NCBI RefSeq assembly: GCF_036321025.1
Contig: NZ_JAZAPB010000002.1
Span: 496,001 to 560,000 of the forward strand
Reading direction: 5' to 3'
Length of the DNA: 64,000 bases
DNA from: Alteraurantiacibacter hainanensis
GTDB lineage: Bacteria > Pseudomonadota > Alphaproteobacteria > Sphingomonadales > Sphingomonadaceae
Under the pieces are notes generated by a model that was not told where the DNA came from, did not search any database, and saw nothing but the letters and a program-made list of their open reading frames with translations. Of this stretch, positions 1-8,040 are shown piece after piece. Position numbers and translations under genes: made by a program. Positions within the stretch are counted from its first letter, which is position 1; each line of letters begins with the position of its first letter.

Positions 1-350
1 GCGCAGTAACCGTCATCCCACGTCCCTCTCGCAAGGTGTTTCACTTGCCTTGGGGCTACCCAGGGAGAGGTCAACTCCCATCCGTCGAGGTGTGCCACGC
101 GCGGCAGGCTGAGATCGTCATGACCGATTGCACGGCTATCGCAATCCTGCCAAACCCTGCCAAGCACGGGTCAGCCACGCCTTCTGGCAAGAGGGGCGGA
201 AGAGTTTTCGGCTGCCGTTCCGCTTCCGCCTGCGGTCAGTTTGGTTACCGATCCGTAGACGTGCAAACGGGGGGGCGCGTAGGCGCGCTTGCCAGCAGAA
301 TTGGCAGGCGGAACAGTCAAGTATTTTCACCCCTCGATACGTATTAACGC
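1..350. other. No recognisable gene
   Basis: Open frames here are short, overlap one another on both strands and resemble nothing I know. The stretch lies downstream of the minus-strand asparagine-synthetase-like gene and may hold its 3' untranslated region. A G-homopolymer near 269-275 is noncoding. Confidence 0.5.
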
Positions 351-2225
351 TTAGTGCAGCGCCAGCCACGATGCAAGGTGATGCGCGCGGATTACTCCAT
401 CAATGTCTTCTGCCTTCGGGAGATCGCCCTCGGTCGGTCCGAGGCACTGGGACCGGACCAAACCATCTAGTCGTAAGCCCCAGTTCGGGTCGCTTCCCCA
501 CGGCAGCTTCCGGTGCGAAAAAAGCGCCTGGGTGAACGCGGAGCCCAGGTGTTCCTTGCCGCGGCGCCAAGCCACGCGGTCTGGCAAAAGCCCTTTCATC
601 GCCCGGCGAAGAATGATCTTGGGCCAACCTCCTGCCTCGATCTGCCCGGGCGGAAGCGAGAGGCAGAACCTGACGAGGCGGAGATCGCGGAAGGGATCGC
701 GCGGTTCGATTCCGAGGGCCGAGGCGACGCGGTCGTACCGTTCCCGCGCGACAACCGCGTAGGGGTGAACCAATGCGAACTGGCGCTGCGTGAGATCCCA
801 GGTCTTGGGGTCGATGGTGCGGCGAAACTGTGCGCGCCGGTCCGCCAGATTTACCCTTTCGGCCAGTTCGATCGCGACGCAGCTGGACCTGCCGTTTGGC
901 GGCATCGTATCATTCGCGATAGCATGCCTGATCCGGCGTAGGGGTTCCGGCACATATGCCCGGTATGCGCTACGCATGAAGGTCTCCAAGGCGGGATACG
1001 CGCCGCCCCAGAAGGCCTCGCGGCCCTTGGCCTCGCGCCACGCGCTGGAGAGCTGGAGCCGGGCGAAATAGTGGGGGAGGGGGTCGTGAAATGGAAGGGT
1101 CGTGTCGCCCGCCACACCATCGAGGACGATCTTCGCTCCCTTGGCCTTGGCGAGGCAGTAGACGGCGCGCACGAGCGTCATGTTGCCATCGAACGGCTCC
1201 TGGCTCGCGTCGGTCAGCCGCTCCAGATCCCGCTGGAACTGCCCGAGCATCTCGTAAGCCACATAGGAAGGCACGATGCCGGGCATGGTGCTGGCGGCCC
1301 TGATCGCGCGGGTCTCGGCGCACGGCGAGGCTTTCGCACTCACCGCCGAAAACGTGGGCAGGGGATCCCCGCCGGTGGCCAGGAGCAGCTGGCTCGCAAC
1401 CGCCGAGACCGAGCCTGAATCGACGCCGCCCGAGAGCATTGACCCGAGCTTTCCCGAGTGCCGGAGGCGCGCGCCGACAGCCTTTGTAAAGACTTCCAAG
1501 AAGGCCTCGGCGTATTCCGCATCGCTCGAACAGTGCAGGAGCGGGACGTCGGGAAGCTGCCAATAGGGCCTAGAGACGAGTCCGCGATCGTCGACCAGGA
1601 GGACCTGCCCCGGTGCAAGGCGCTTGACCTCGTGGAAGAAGGTGGAGGTGAGGTCATAGGCCTCGAGATCTTCGAGATAATCGGCGACCCGGCCCATGTC
1701 GATCGTGCGATCTGCAAGGCCGTGTGCGAGCACCGCCCGCGCCTCGCTCGCGAAGACGAAGGCCTTGCTCTCGCGGTGCGTATAGAGGAGCTGCCGCATG
1801 CCCATGGGATCTCTCGCGCAGACCAGGCGCCGCTGCCGCGGATCCCACAGCGCGAAGGCAAAGTCGCCGACAAGGTGCTCGAGAAAGACGAGGCCAAGTT
1901 CGCAATAAAGGCGCAGGACAAGCTCGCCATCGCCCATGCTGGCTGCATCGGCGCCGAGCCCGAGAAGCGCGAAGAGCTCTTTGCGATTGTCGAGCCGGCA
2001 ATCGGCGGTAATCGCGCAGCCGGTCGGGCCATGGACCAGAGGCAGGCGCTCGTTTTCGGCTTCGGGTGTCGTCGCCAGCAGCGTGTGTCCCAGGCCCACG
2101 GAGCCGCTGGTCCAGCTCGCCTGCCCCTCGGGTCCGCGCACCTTTAGCGGTGCGATGAGGCGTGCCATCTCGGCCTTGTCGACCGGTCGTCCGTCGAGGG
2201 TGAGAACGCCGCAGATTCCGCTCAT
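351..2225 (-). CDS. Asparagine-synthetase-like protein, glutaminase Cys2 replaced by Ser
   Basis: The 624-residue product has an N-terminal class II glutamine amidotransferase-like domain (about 1-200) and an ATP-pyrophosphatase synthetase domain with the PP-loop SGGVDS at about residue 265. The N-terminus reads MSGICG, where active asparagine synthetases have MCGI, so the nucleophile Cys2 is Ser and glutaminase activity is probably absent. Lasso-peptide cyclases are asparagine-synthetase homologues that use ATP to activate a carboxylate for amide formation, so a RiPP or amide-forming role is an inference supported by the nucleotidyltransferase just upstream. It could instead use free ammonia. 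It is the last gene of a three-gene minus-strand group. Confidence 0.8.
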   Translation of the reverse strand: MSGICGVLTLDGRPVDKAEMARLIAPLKVRGPEGQASWTSGSVGLGHTLLATTPEAENERLPLVHGPTGCAITADCRLDNRKELFALLGLGADAASMGDGELVLRLYCELGLVFLEHLVGDFAFALWDPRQRRLVCARDPMGMRQLLYTHRESKAFVFASEARAVLAHGLADRTIDMGRVADYLEDLEAYDLTSTFFHEVKRLAPGQVLLVDDRGLVSRPYWQLPDVPLLHCSSDAEYAEAFLEVFTKAVGARLRHSGKLGSMLSGGVDSGSVSAVASQLLLATGGDPLPTFSAVSAKASPCAETRAIRAASTMPGIVPSYVAYEMLGQFQRDLERLTDASQEPFDGNMTLVRAVYCLAKAKGAKIVLDGVAGDTTLPFHDPLPHYFARLQLSSAWREAKGREAFWGGAYPALETFMRSAYRAYVPEPLRRIRHAIANDTMPPNGRSSCVAIELAERVNLADRRAQFRRTIDPKTWDLTQRQFALVHPYAVVARERYDRVASALGIEPRDPFRDLRLVRFCLSLPPGQIEAGGWPKIILRRAMKGLLPDRVAWRRGKEHLGSAFTQALFSHRKLPWGSDPNWGLRLDGLVRSQCLGPTEGDLPKAEDIDGVIRAHHLASWLALH

Positions 2226-2286
2226 CCCGCACCTCCAGTGGCCGAATGATGGCAGCGCGCTGGGCTGGATTGCGAGTCCTCGCGGT

Positions 2287-3444
2287 TCACTGCCCGCGCC
2301 GCCCCAGCCGGACCATTTTCGCCAGCAAGCGGCGACCGTATAGCGCCGCGAGGGGCCATCTCTCCTGTTGCGGATACTTGCTGCGCATGAAAGCGGCGGA
2401 CGGAAGGGCGTGAGCGAGCACCATTTGGAGTCGCCGCTTCGTGCTGCCGATGGCCCTCAGTTCGGTCGCCAGGCGTCGCAGGTCGCTGGGCTCGTCGATG
2501 AAGCTGAGCACCCAGCTATCAGGCGAGGCAGCCGCCAGCTCGCGCTCGACGCATTCGGGGATGGATGTTCCCAGGGTTTTCCTGGCGAAGCGCAATCCAT
2601 CGAGGCAGATCGCGGCGACCTCGCGCTCGCAGGTCAGACGGACAAGTTCGGCCCAGTCCGCCTCGCCGTATTCCCGGGCGAGCAGGTGATAGTCCATGGC
2701 CCACACAAGTCGGTCGCCGTCGTAGTGATTGCAATCCACCGACACGTATCCGCGGGCGGCGTGCGAGGCGCGGCTGAGGCACCCGTTCACGAGCCGGGTG
2801 ACAGGGTCGCTGGCCCGGGCAACAGGGTGCAGACGAGGCAGGGCGATGGATCGCTCAAAGCATTCCTCGACCGGCAATACCCGGTCAAGCGCATTCGAGT
2901 TGGTGACGCGCCAATGCAGGTCGATATCGTGGCTCGTACCGTCCAGAGCCCGGTGCTGCCAGACCTCCTGGAAGTGGATGTCACCGAATGGCCCATGGGT
3001 ATTGTGGAGGCGCGTGAACCCCAGCTGTGTAAACACGTCTCTTGCGCCAGCAAGGTCGGTGTCCCTCACGAGAAGGTCGGTATCGCCTCGGCGGCGCAGG
3101 TTTGGCTGCGGGTAGAGCGCGTAGGCCATGGCGCTCCCTTTGGTAACGACGCTCGGGATGCCGGCCGATTGCAGGGCATCGAGTAACTCGCGCAGAACCT
3201 GGAGGTGCTTCAGCTCCCACATGGCCTGCGCCAGCGCCTCTGCGCGGATGGGCGTCGTTACCGAGCTGGGCCAGCCCGCCAGGGCGCCGGCCTGGTCGAC
3301 GAGCAAGCCAGCAATCCCGTGAAAGAACACCCGCCGGGCGAACTGCTCTTCGAACTCCCGATCCGTCCAGGCCGGCGGCCATGGCGGGGCCTCGCCGCGA
3401 AGATGCGACGCGAGGAATCCATCGATGGACGGTGCTGCGCTCAA
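2287..3444 (-). CDS. Nucleotidyltransferase family protein (NTP_transf_5-like)
   Basis: The 385-residue product carries the family core around residues 115-160: a KGSAMAYALYP segment, then an R-x-x-GDTDLLV motif with two metal-binding Asp residues. Family members (PF14907-like) occur in lasso-peptide and other RiPP clusters beside asparagine-synthetase homologues; their substrates are mostly unknown. I chose the TTG at 3444 because it overlaps the upstream stop as TTGA, follows a GGGAG motif by 10 bases and gives a normal family length. The frame stays open upstream, but that part encodes a piece of the neighbouring oxygenase. The next gene starts 61 bases downstream. Confidence 0.7.
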   Translation of the reverse strand: MSAAPSIDGFLASHLRGEAPPWPPAWTDREFEEQFARRVFFHGIAGLLVDQAGALAGWPSSVTTPIRAEALAQAMWELKHLQVLRELLDALQSAGIPSVVTKGSAMAYALYPQPNLRRRGDTDLLVRDTDLAGARDVFTQLGFTRLHNTHGPFGDIHFQEVWQHRALDGTSHDIDLHWRVTNSNALDRVLPVEECFERSIALPRLHPVARASDPVTRLVNGCLSRASHAARGYVSVDCNHYDGDRLVWAMDYHLLAREYGEADWAELVRLTCEREVAAICLDGLRFARKTLGTSIPECVERELAAASPDSWVLSFIDEPSDLRRLATELRAIGSTKRRLQMVLAHALPSAAFMRSKYPQQERWPLAALYGRRLLAKMVRLGRRGQ

Positions 3445-4112
3445 CCGGCCGGCACTCCCGTAGCCAAGGCCGATCGGGCGATGCAGCCGGCAACGGGCGG
3501 CGGTGCGCCAGCCTGCAAGGTTCCCGCTCGTGCTCTCGGCCGGGCGAACCGCGAGCCGGACCAACGAGGGGAAGACCACGCGCCGGCTGGTCCCTGGCTC
3601 GAGCGTGCAGACGAGCTCGCAGGTGTGAAACTGCGCGGCGCGAGTTCGCCGTCGCTGAACCGCACGTGCGGCTCGTCGATATGGCAAATGCAACCGATCG
3701 CCTTGTCACACCACGCCGAGGATCGCTGCTGGCGGGCGAACCCTTCGGTATGCGGGCGATGGCCATGGCCGGGCGCGGCGAGCTTGCCCCCGTAGGAGGC
3801 AGAAGCGAAACGCGGCATGCACATGCGTCCGAAGATCCGCTGGACGATTGTCCCTGGCGCAGGTGGAGAGGCCGTCACGGGATCGCCTCGCTGGCCGTGG
3901 CAAGGGTGCGAAAGGTGAATGCCGGGCTCTGGCCGGTCCCCGACAATTGTGCTCGCCTCGGCGGCACCCGCCTTCGCGCGCGCGGCATGCAGCAGGTCGC
4001 GGGCGAGGGCAGGGGGGAGGAAGTGGTCCTCCACGAAGACGACGGGATCGGGCGGCGCAATCGTCGCGGCTCCTCCCTCGTTCGCTTGCGACCTCGCGTT
4101 GTTCTCGGCCAT
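3441..4112 (-). pseudogene. 2OG-Fe(II) oxygenase-like gene with compensating frameshifts
   Basis: The main frame begins MAENNARS and has an oxygenase-like N-terminal part (FVEDHFLPPALARDLL) and a core with RPHTEGF and RFSDGEL. The expected C-terminal core, RRVVFPSLVRLAVRP, lies in another frame over about 3500-3630; the main frame then resumes and stops in the TTGA overlap with the nucleotidyltransferase gene. Two compensating indels explain this. The first metal motif reads HTE rather than HxD, and the usual distal His before V-x-P is Leu, so even a repaired protein probably could not bind iron. Identification rests on pattern resemblance only. A sequencing error could explain the frame changes but not the lost ligands. 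Confidence 0.5.
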
Positions 4113-4693
4113 GGTCCAGGTCCCCCAACCCGATTGCCGTTCCCGCGGGCGACCGGGTGACTGAAAAAGCAGACGGCCGGCGGATAATCGACCATGCAGC
4201 GCTTGCCCCTTCTGACATAATCTGGTCAATGCTGCACGGCAACAAAGCGCTGAACAGGCGCGAGGTTTGGCACTGCGAGGGCTCGATTCCTACGCAGTGC
4301 GGTAGCCGTTGAAGACCATGATATTCGGCAATTTCCCACTCGAGAACGATATCGGCGCACTTGGGGGCCCGGCCTGCCGCGCAGGGCGCTGGACCAACCG
4401 GCGGATACCCGCAGCAGGCGCAGATTGCTGCGCGCCTAGCGAGGAGCCCGTACAGTGGACGTGGTGCGGGTAAGCAACGGCCCGCATCGCGGGGCGCAAG
4501 CCCGAACGGGCGCCCGCAGCGAAGGCCAGCTTGGCTGGCCGGGAGCGAGGATATTGCACGCCGGGCGGCGTGCAGAAATCATATCTTTCAATCGACGTTA
4601 TCGCGCGAGGGTGGGGTGAGGGCGAAGAGACATGCGGAGCTATAAAAAAGGACATACGGCTGGCGGTGTGTCAGACGATGATACGCAAACTTC
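4113..4693. other. Intergenic region with first GTTATCGCGCGAGG copy
   Basis: No convincing gene. A minus-strand frame (4290-4655) lacks protein-like character. The region separates the leftward RiPP-like group from the rightward polysaccharide locus and holds one copy of the dispersed motif at 4591-4611, followed about 25 bases later by a TATAAA-containing stretch (4641-4646) that could be a -10 element for the gene at 4694. Confidence 0.5.
4591..4611 (+). repeat. Dispersed motif copy 1 (ATCGACGTTATCGCGCGAGG)
   Basis: The sequence contains the palindrome TCGCGCGA and lies about 83 bases before the SGNH-hydrolase gene. Related copies lie at 5584-5603, 5638-5658, 6408-6425 and, inverted, 30117-30135. 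Confidence 0.7.
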
Positions 4694-5581
4694 ATGATTA
4701 GGAGCAAAAAAGCCTTTGGCCTTGGTCTGGTGGCAGTCGTCGGACTTGTAGGGGCAGGCGAACTTTTCGCCCGCTCAATTCTTGGGCTGGGAGACCCTCC
4801 CCTGACGATCCGCGACCCTGAAATCGAGTACATGTTCAAGCCCGGCACTTACGAGCGTTTCGGAAACAGAGCTTATTTCAATCAACACTCGATGCGCTCA
4901 CCGCCCTATCAGCCGGATGCCAATCTGAAAGTACTCGTCCTCGGCGACAGCGTCATCAATGGCGGCGCTTTAACCGATCAGGACGAGTTGGCTACTGAGT
5001 TACTCAGGAACTCCTTGCCGGAGGGCTCGTGGGTTGGAAACGTATCCGCGGGGTCTTGGGGGCCTGCAAATATGTCTGCCTATCTCCAGCGCCACGGCAC
5101 ATTCGATGCGGATTACATCTTCGTTGTCCTTAGCAGCCATGATCTAAACGATGTACCGACATATGCCGAAGATCTGGGTGATGATTTACCAGAAACAGCA
5201 CCAGTCTCAGCCCTGTACGAAGGAGCGTATCGGTATTTGCCTCGATATTTACCTAATTGGCTCAAAAATAGTGCTCCGTCAGAGCCGACGGATATGATTG
5301 CGGAAAAAAGCGACGGAAAAGATGAACTCCTCGAGCTAGTTGAAATTTTAAAATCGAGCGGGCCAGAAGTTCATTTTTTTCTTCACCCCACTTCCGACGA
5401 GATCCAGAATGGACGCAGCGCAGAAGGTCAGTATCTCAAGGACCTGCTATCTTCTAGCGGCGCGGATTACACCGAGATGGCTCTGGATTCCGCCAATTTC
5501 AGGGATTCTATTCACATCAACGCAAAAGGCCAACGAGCATATGCGCGGGCATTTGGACGAGCGCTGCTTAGCCGACATTGA
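4694..5581 (+). CDS. Membrane-anchored SGNH/GDSL-type hydrolase
   Basis: The 295-residue product begins with a basic end and a hydrophobic segment (about 6-25), consistent with a membrane anchor. It has the SGNH block I GDS (VLVLGDSV, about residue 79), an LSSHDLND block near residue 155 and the C-terminal D-x-x-H block DSIHINAKGQ near residue 274. Such enzymes add or remove acyl groups, often on bacterial polysaccharides, so a role in acylation of the polymer made by the following genes is likely but inferred. A truncated paralogue of its N-terminal 60 residues lies at 6432-6689. Base composition is less GC-rich than the left neighbours. Confidence 0.75.
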   Translation: MIRSKKAFGLGLVAVVGLVGAGELFARSILGLGDPPLTIRDPEIEYMFKPGTYERFGNRAYFNQHSMRSPPYQPDANLKVLVLGDSVINGGALTDQDELATELLRNSLPEGSWVGNVSAGSWGPANMSAYLQRHGTFDADYIFVVLSSHDLNDVPTYAEDLGDDLPETAPVSALYEGAYRYLPRYLPNWLKNSAPSEPTDMIAEKSDGKDELLELVEILKSSGPEVHFFLHPTSDEIQNGRSAEGQYLKDLLSSSGADYTEMALDSANFRDSIHINAKGQRAYARAFGRALLSRH

Positions 5582-5583
5582 AA

Positions 5584-5603
5584 GTCGGTGTTATCGCGCG
5601 AGG
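5584..5603 (+). repeat. Dispersed motif copy 2
   Basis: GTCGGTGTTATCGCGCGAGG starts two bases after the stop of the SGNH gene. As with copy 1, an ACTATAAAAGG stretch follows within about 25 bases (5617-5627). Confidence 0.7.
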
Positions 5604-5637
5604 GGAAAACTTGCTGAACTATAAAAGGCGTCTGGAA

Positions 5638-5658
5638 ATCGACGCTATCGCGCGAAGG
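5638..5658 (+). repeat. Dispersed motif copy 3
   Basis: ATCGACGCTATCGCGCGAAG is a close variant of copy 1, lying 34 bases after copy 2 and about 100 bases before the methyltransferase start. Confidence 0.65.
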
Positions 5659-5760
5659 CACGGTTATTGTATCGCGGACCGGCCTTAAAGGGCTGGGACG
5701 CGCTTCTTCAAAACGAGGGTTTATAATGGCTCGCCCTAACCCGCACTCGGAGCATGTCAG

Positions 5761-6375
5761 ATGACCGTTACGCCTGACTACAATTATCACCGGTCCGGCG
5801 CTGCCCATACGCATGGCTATTTAATGCCGGTTGTCGAGAGAGTTCTTGAGTTGATCGGACAGGGCAAAACAATCTTTGAACTTGGTTGTGGCAACGGCTC
5901 GAATGCTGCGTATTTGACATCCAAGGGCTTCTCTATCGTAGGTGTCGACCCATCCGAAAGTGGCATCGCGATTGCCCAGGCAAACTTCCCGGAGTGCCGG
6001 CTAGAGCTCGGATCTACAGATGACGACTTGGGCGAGCGGTATGGACAATTCGACGTAGTCCTTAGTCTCGAAGTCATCGAGCACGTTTATTCCCCAAAGC
6101 GGTATGTCGAAGTTGTCAGGTCTCTTTTGAAGCCAGGGGGATGTGCGATCATCAGTACCCCTTATCACAGCTACCTGAAAAATTTGACACTTGCTGTAAC
6201 TGGCAAAATGGATGACCATTTCACAGCTCTTTGGGAGGGCGGCCACATCAAGTTCTGGAGCCCTAATACGCTCACTTCACTTTTTGAAAACGCGGGCTTC
6301 AAGCGGACTGCGTTCTATCGAGTTGGGCGAGTCCCTTCTTTGGCGAAATCCATGATTCTAGTGTTCTCGAAATAG
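5761..6375 (+). CDS. Class I SAM-dependent methyltransferase
   Basis: The 204-residue product is a compact Rossmann methyltransferase. Motif I ELGCGNGSN lies at about residues 40-48, the acidic residue closing strand beta-2 is in VGVDPS (about 61-66) and the post-II region DVVLSLEVIEHV follows at about 98-109. The arrangement is that of UbiE/Methyltransf_11-type small-molecule methyltransferases. In a polysaccharide locus it may methylate a sugar or lipid intermediate; the substrate cannot be read from sequence. Two copies of the dispersed motif precede it. Confidence 0.85.
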   Translation: MTVTPDYNYHRSGAAHTHGYLMPVVERVLELIGQGKTIFELGCGNGSNAAYLTSKGFSIVGVDPSESGIAIAQANFPECRLELGSTDDDLGERYGQFDVVLSLEVIEHVYSPKRYVEVVRSLLKPGGCAIISTPYHSYLKNLTLAVTGKMDDHFTALWEGGHIKFWSPNTLTSLFENAGFKRTAFYRVGRVPSLAKSMILVFSK

Positions 6376-6407
6376 ATGTCTGCAAGATCGGCAGCGAGTG
6401 TTCATTT

Positions 6408-6425
6408 GGACTTATCGCGCGTGGG
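6408..6425 (+). repeat. Dispersed motif copy 4 (degenerate)
   Basis: GGACTTATCGCGCGTGGG keeps TTATCGCGCG but loses the downstream AGG. It precedes the truncated SGNH-like frame, mirroring copy 1 before the full-length gene. Confidence 0.5.
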
Positions 6426-6431
6426 CAACCG

Positions 6432-6689
6432 GTGAGGACGTCGCGGCTCAAAAAGGCGGTGACCATGTCTCTCAGCCTCGCCGTGCTTGGCCACGTGGCT
6501 GCCGAAATCTTCGCGCATCCGGCGCTCGGACTTGGCGAACCGACAGTCATCAACCTCAATCCGAAGGTCGAATATATGTTCAGACCGGGTGAGTCGACTT
6601 CTGAGACGGTCCCGCTGCCTCGCCTTGAAGAAATTCTTGAAGGCGAAGAACCCGCCCTCATCGAATTCGACGTTAAGGCGTACCTGTGA
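6432..6689 (+). pseudogene. Truncated paralogue of the SGNH-hydrolase N-terminus
   Basis: The 85-residue frame has a hydrophobic N-terminus and the run ALGLGEPTVINLNPKVEYMF, clearly related to the N-terminus of the 4694 product (LGLGDPP...IEYMFKPG). It then diverges and stops before any catalytic block. No GDS or DxxH remains, so hydrolase function is lost. With the shared upstream motif, this looks like the remnant of a duplicated hydrolase module. It might still be translated as a small membrane protein. Confidence 0.6.
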
Positions 6690-6719
6690 GTTCTCCAGCA
6701 AGAGTCTAACTACTTTAGC

Positions 6720-7862
6720 GTGCAAGGGATTTCGTCAAACGGTCGAGGCGACCACGCAAGTGGAACCGCGTCTTTGAAGGTTTTTGCCCTTGCGGCTGAG
6801 GCCTGGGGAGGAACCGGGGGCATAGCACAGTCGACCCGTGACTGCCTGCAAGGTCTCATTTCGATGCCGGAAATCCGACAGATTGAGGTTTTCCCGCGCC
6901 TGGCCGGCAATTCGATTGAGACGCCCCCAGGTATTTATCAACACAAACCGCAAAGCGGGCGAATCACATATTCACTACAGGCAATCATTGCTTCTCTGCG
7001 AATGGGGCCCGATCTGGTCTATTGCGGTCATGCCTTCATGGCTCCTCTCGCTGCGGTCATTGCTCGAATGTGCGACGCATCTGTTGTGAGTCATGTGCAT
7101 GGCTTGGAAGTATGGCGGCCATTAGGTTGGGCAATCCGGCGATCTCTCGCGGCGAGTGATCTCGTCCTCTGTGTAAGCAAAGACACCGCTCAGAGGGTGA
7201 TTGCGGCGACTGGTATCGAGCCGCCTCGATGCGCTGTGATATTGAACACTGTGGACGAACGATTTGTGCCGGCGGACCGTGATGCGGCTAGGAAGAACCT
7301 TGGTGTGCTGGAGGACGAAGTTGTCCTCGCTACCGTGAGTCGCCTTGATTCCCGTCAGCGTCATAAGGGCCATGACCGGGTTATTTCCTTGCTGAGTGAG
7401 TTGCGGGAAAAGGTTCCCGCTATTCGTTATCTGATCGCGGGGACAGGTGATGATCGAGAGAGACTCGAAGGCCTTGCCCGGGAGCAGGGGGTGGAAGATC
7501 TCGTCAGGTTCCTCGGCTATGTTGACGACAACGATCTGCCCGATCTGTATCGCGCCGCTGACTTGTATGTGATGCCATCACATGGAGAAGGCTTCGGCAT
7601 AGCTTTCGTTGAGGCCATGGCTTGCGGCACTGCGGCAATTGGCCTCAATGCCGGTGGAGCGGAGTGCGCATTAAGGCATGGGGAGCTAGGTAGGGCGGTT
7701 GCGGAAGCGGAATTTCCAAACGCCCTTTCCGACGCTCTAACTCGAGGCTGGCCGGACCGTGGCTCCCTAGCAAAACGCACGAGAGAGATTTTCGGCAGGC
7801 CACATTATGAAGCACGCCTTGCCACGGTTTTTTCTCAACTGTTGGCTGAGAGGCAGAATTGA
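6720..7862 (+). CDS. Glycosyltransferase family 4 (GT-B)
   Basis: The 380-residue product has a GT-B fold layout. The N-terminal acceptor domain includes GGTGGIAQSTRDCL, and the C-terminal donor domain has LATVSRLDSRQRHKGHDRVI (about 200-220) and the EGFGIAFVEAMACG E-x7-E signature (about 288-302). It transfers a sugar from a nucleotide donor to a lipid-linked acceptor on the cytoplasmic face. The GTG start at 6720 leaves about 20 residues before the first predicted strand; no later ATG precedes the glycine-rich motif. Donor and linkage cannot be assigned. Confidence 0.85.
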   Translation: MQGISSNGRGDHASGTASLKVFALAAEAWGGTGGIAQSTRDCLQGLISMPEIRQIEVFPRLAGNSIETPPGIYQHKPQSGRITYSLQAIIASLRMGPDLVYCGHAFMAPLAAVIARMCDASVVSHVHGLEVWRPLGWAIRRSLAASDLVLCVSKDTAQRVIAATGIEPPRCAVILNTVDERFVPADRDAARKNLGVLEDEVVLATVSRLDSRQRHKGHDRVISLLSELREKVPAIRYLIAGTGDDRERLEGLAREQGVEDLVRFLGYVDDNDLPDLYRAADLYVMPSHGEGFGIAFVEAMACGTAAIGLNAGGAECALRHGELGRAVAEAEFPNALSDALTRGWPDRGSLAKRTREIFGRPHYEARLATVFSQLLAERQN

Positions 7863-8040
7863 CCATCTTCCGGAACTCCGGTTGGGACTTCGACAGGTGC
7901 TGGCGGAGTCCCGTTCATCATTAGTCCAAGAGCCACGGTGCACTCGATAGCAGAATTCCTTAGAAACTTGCTGCAATCATTGGCTGCAATCCAGCGTTGC
8001 GCTTCCCCAACCAGGGCCAGCGGATGCGCGGCGTGAGCAA

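Noticed and set aside
1458..2147. Plus-strand 229-codon frame opposite the asparagine-synthetase-like gene
   Set aside because: It mirrors the coding strand, has no family resemblance and lies wholly inside a well-supported gene.
4260..4310. GGCTCGATTCC resembling a tRNA T-arm
   Set aside because: No matching acceptor, D-arm or anticodon stem around it.
4290..4655. Possible RiPP precursor ending in LPNIMVFNGYRTA
   Set aside because: Long, compositionally poor frame without leader motif or ribosome-binding site; located upstream rather than next to a cyclase.
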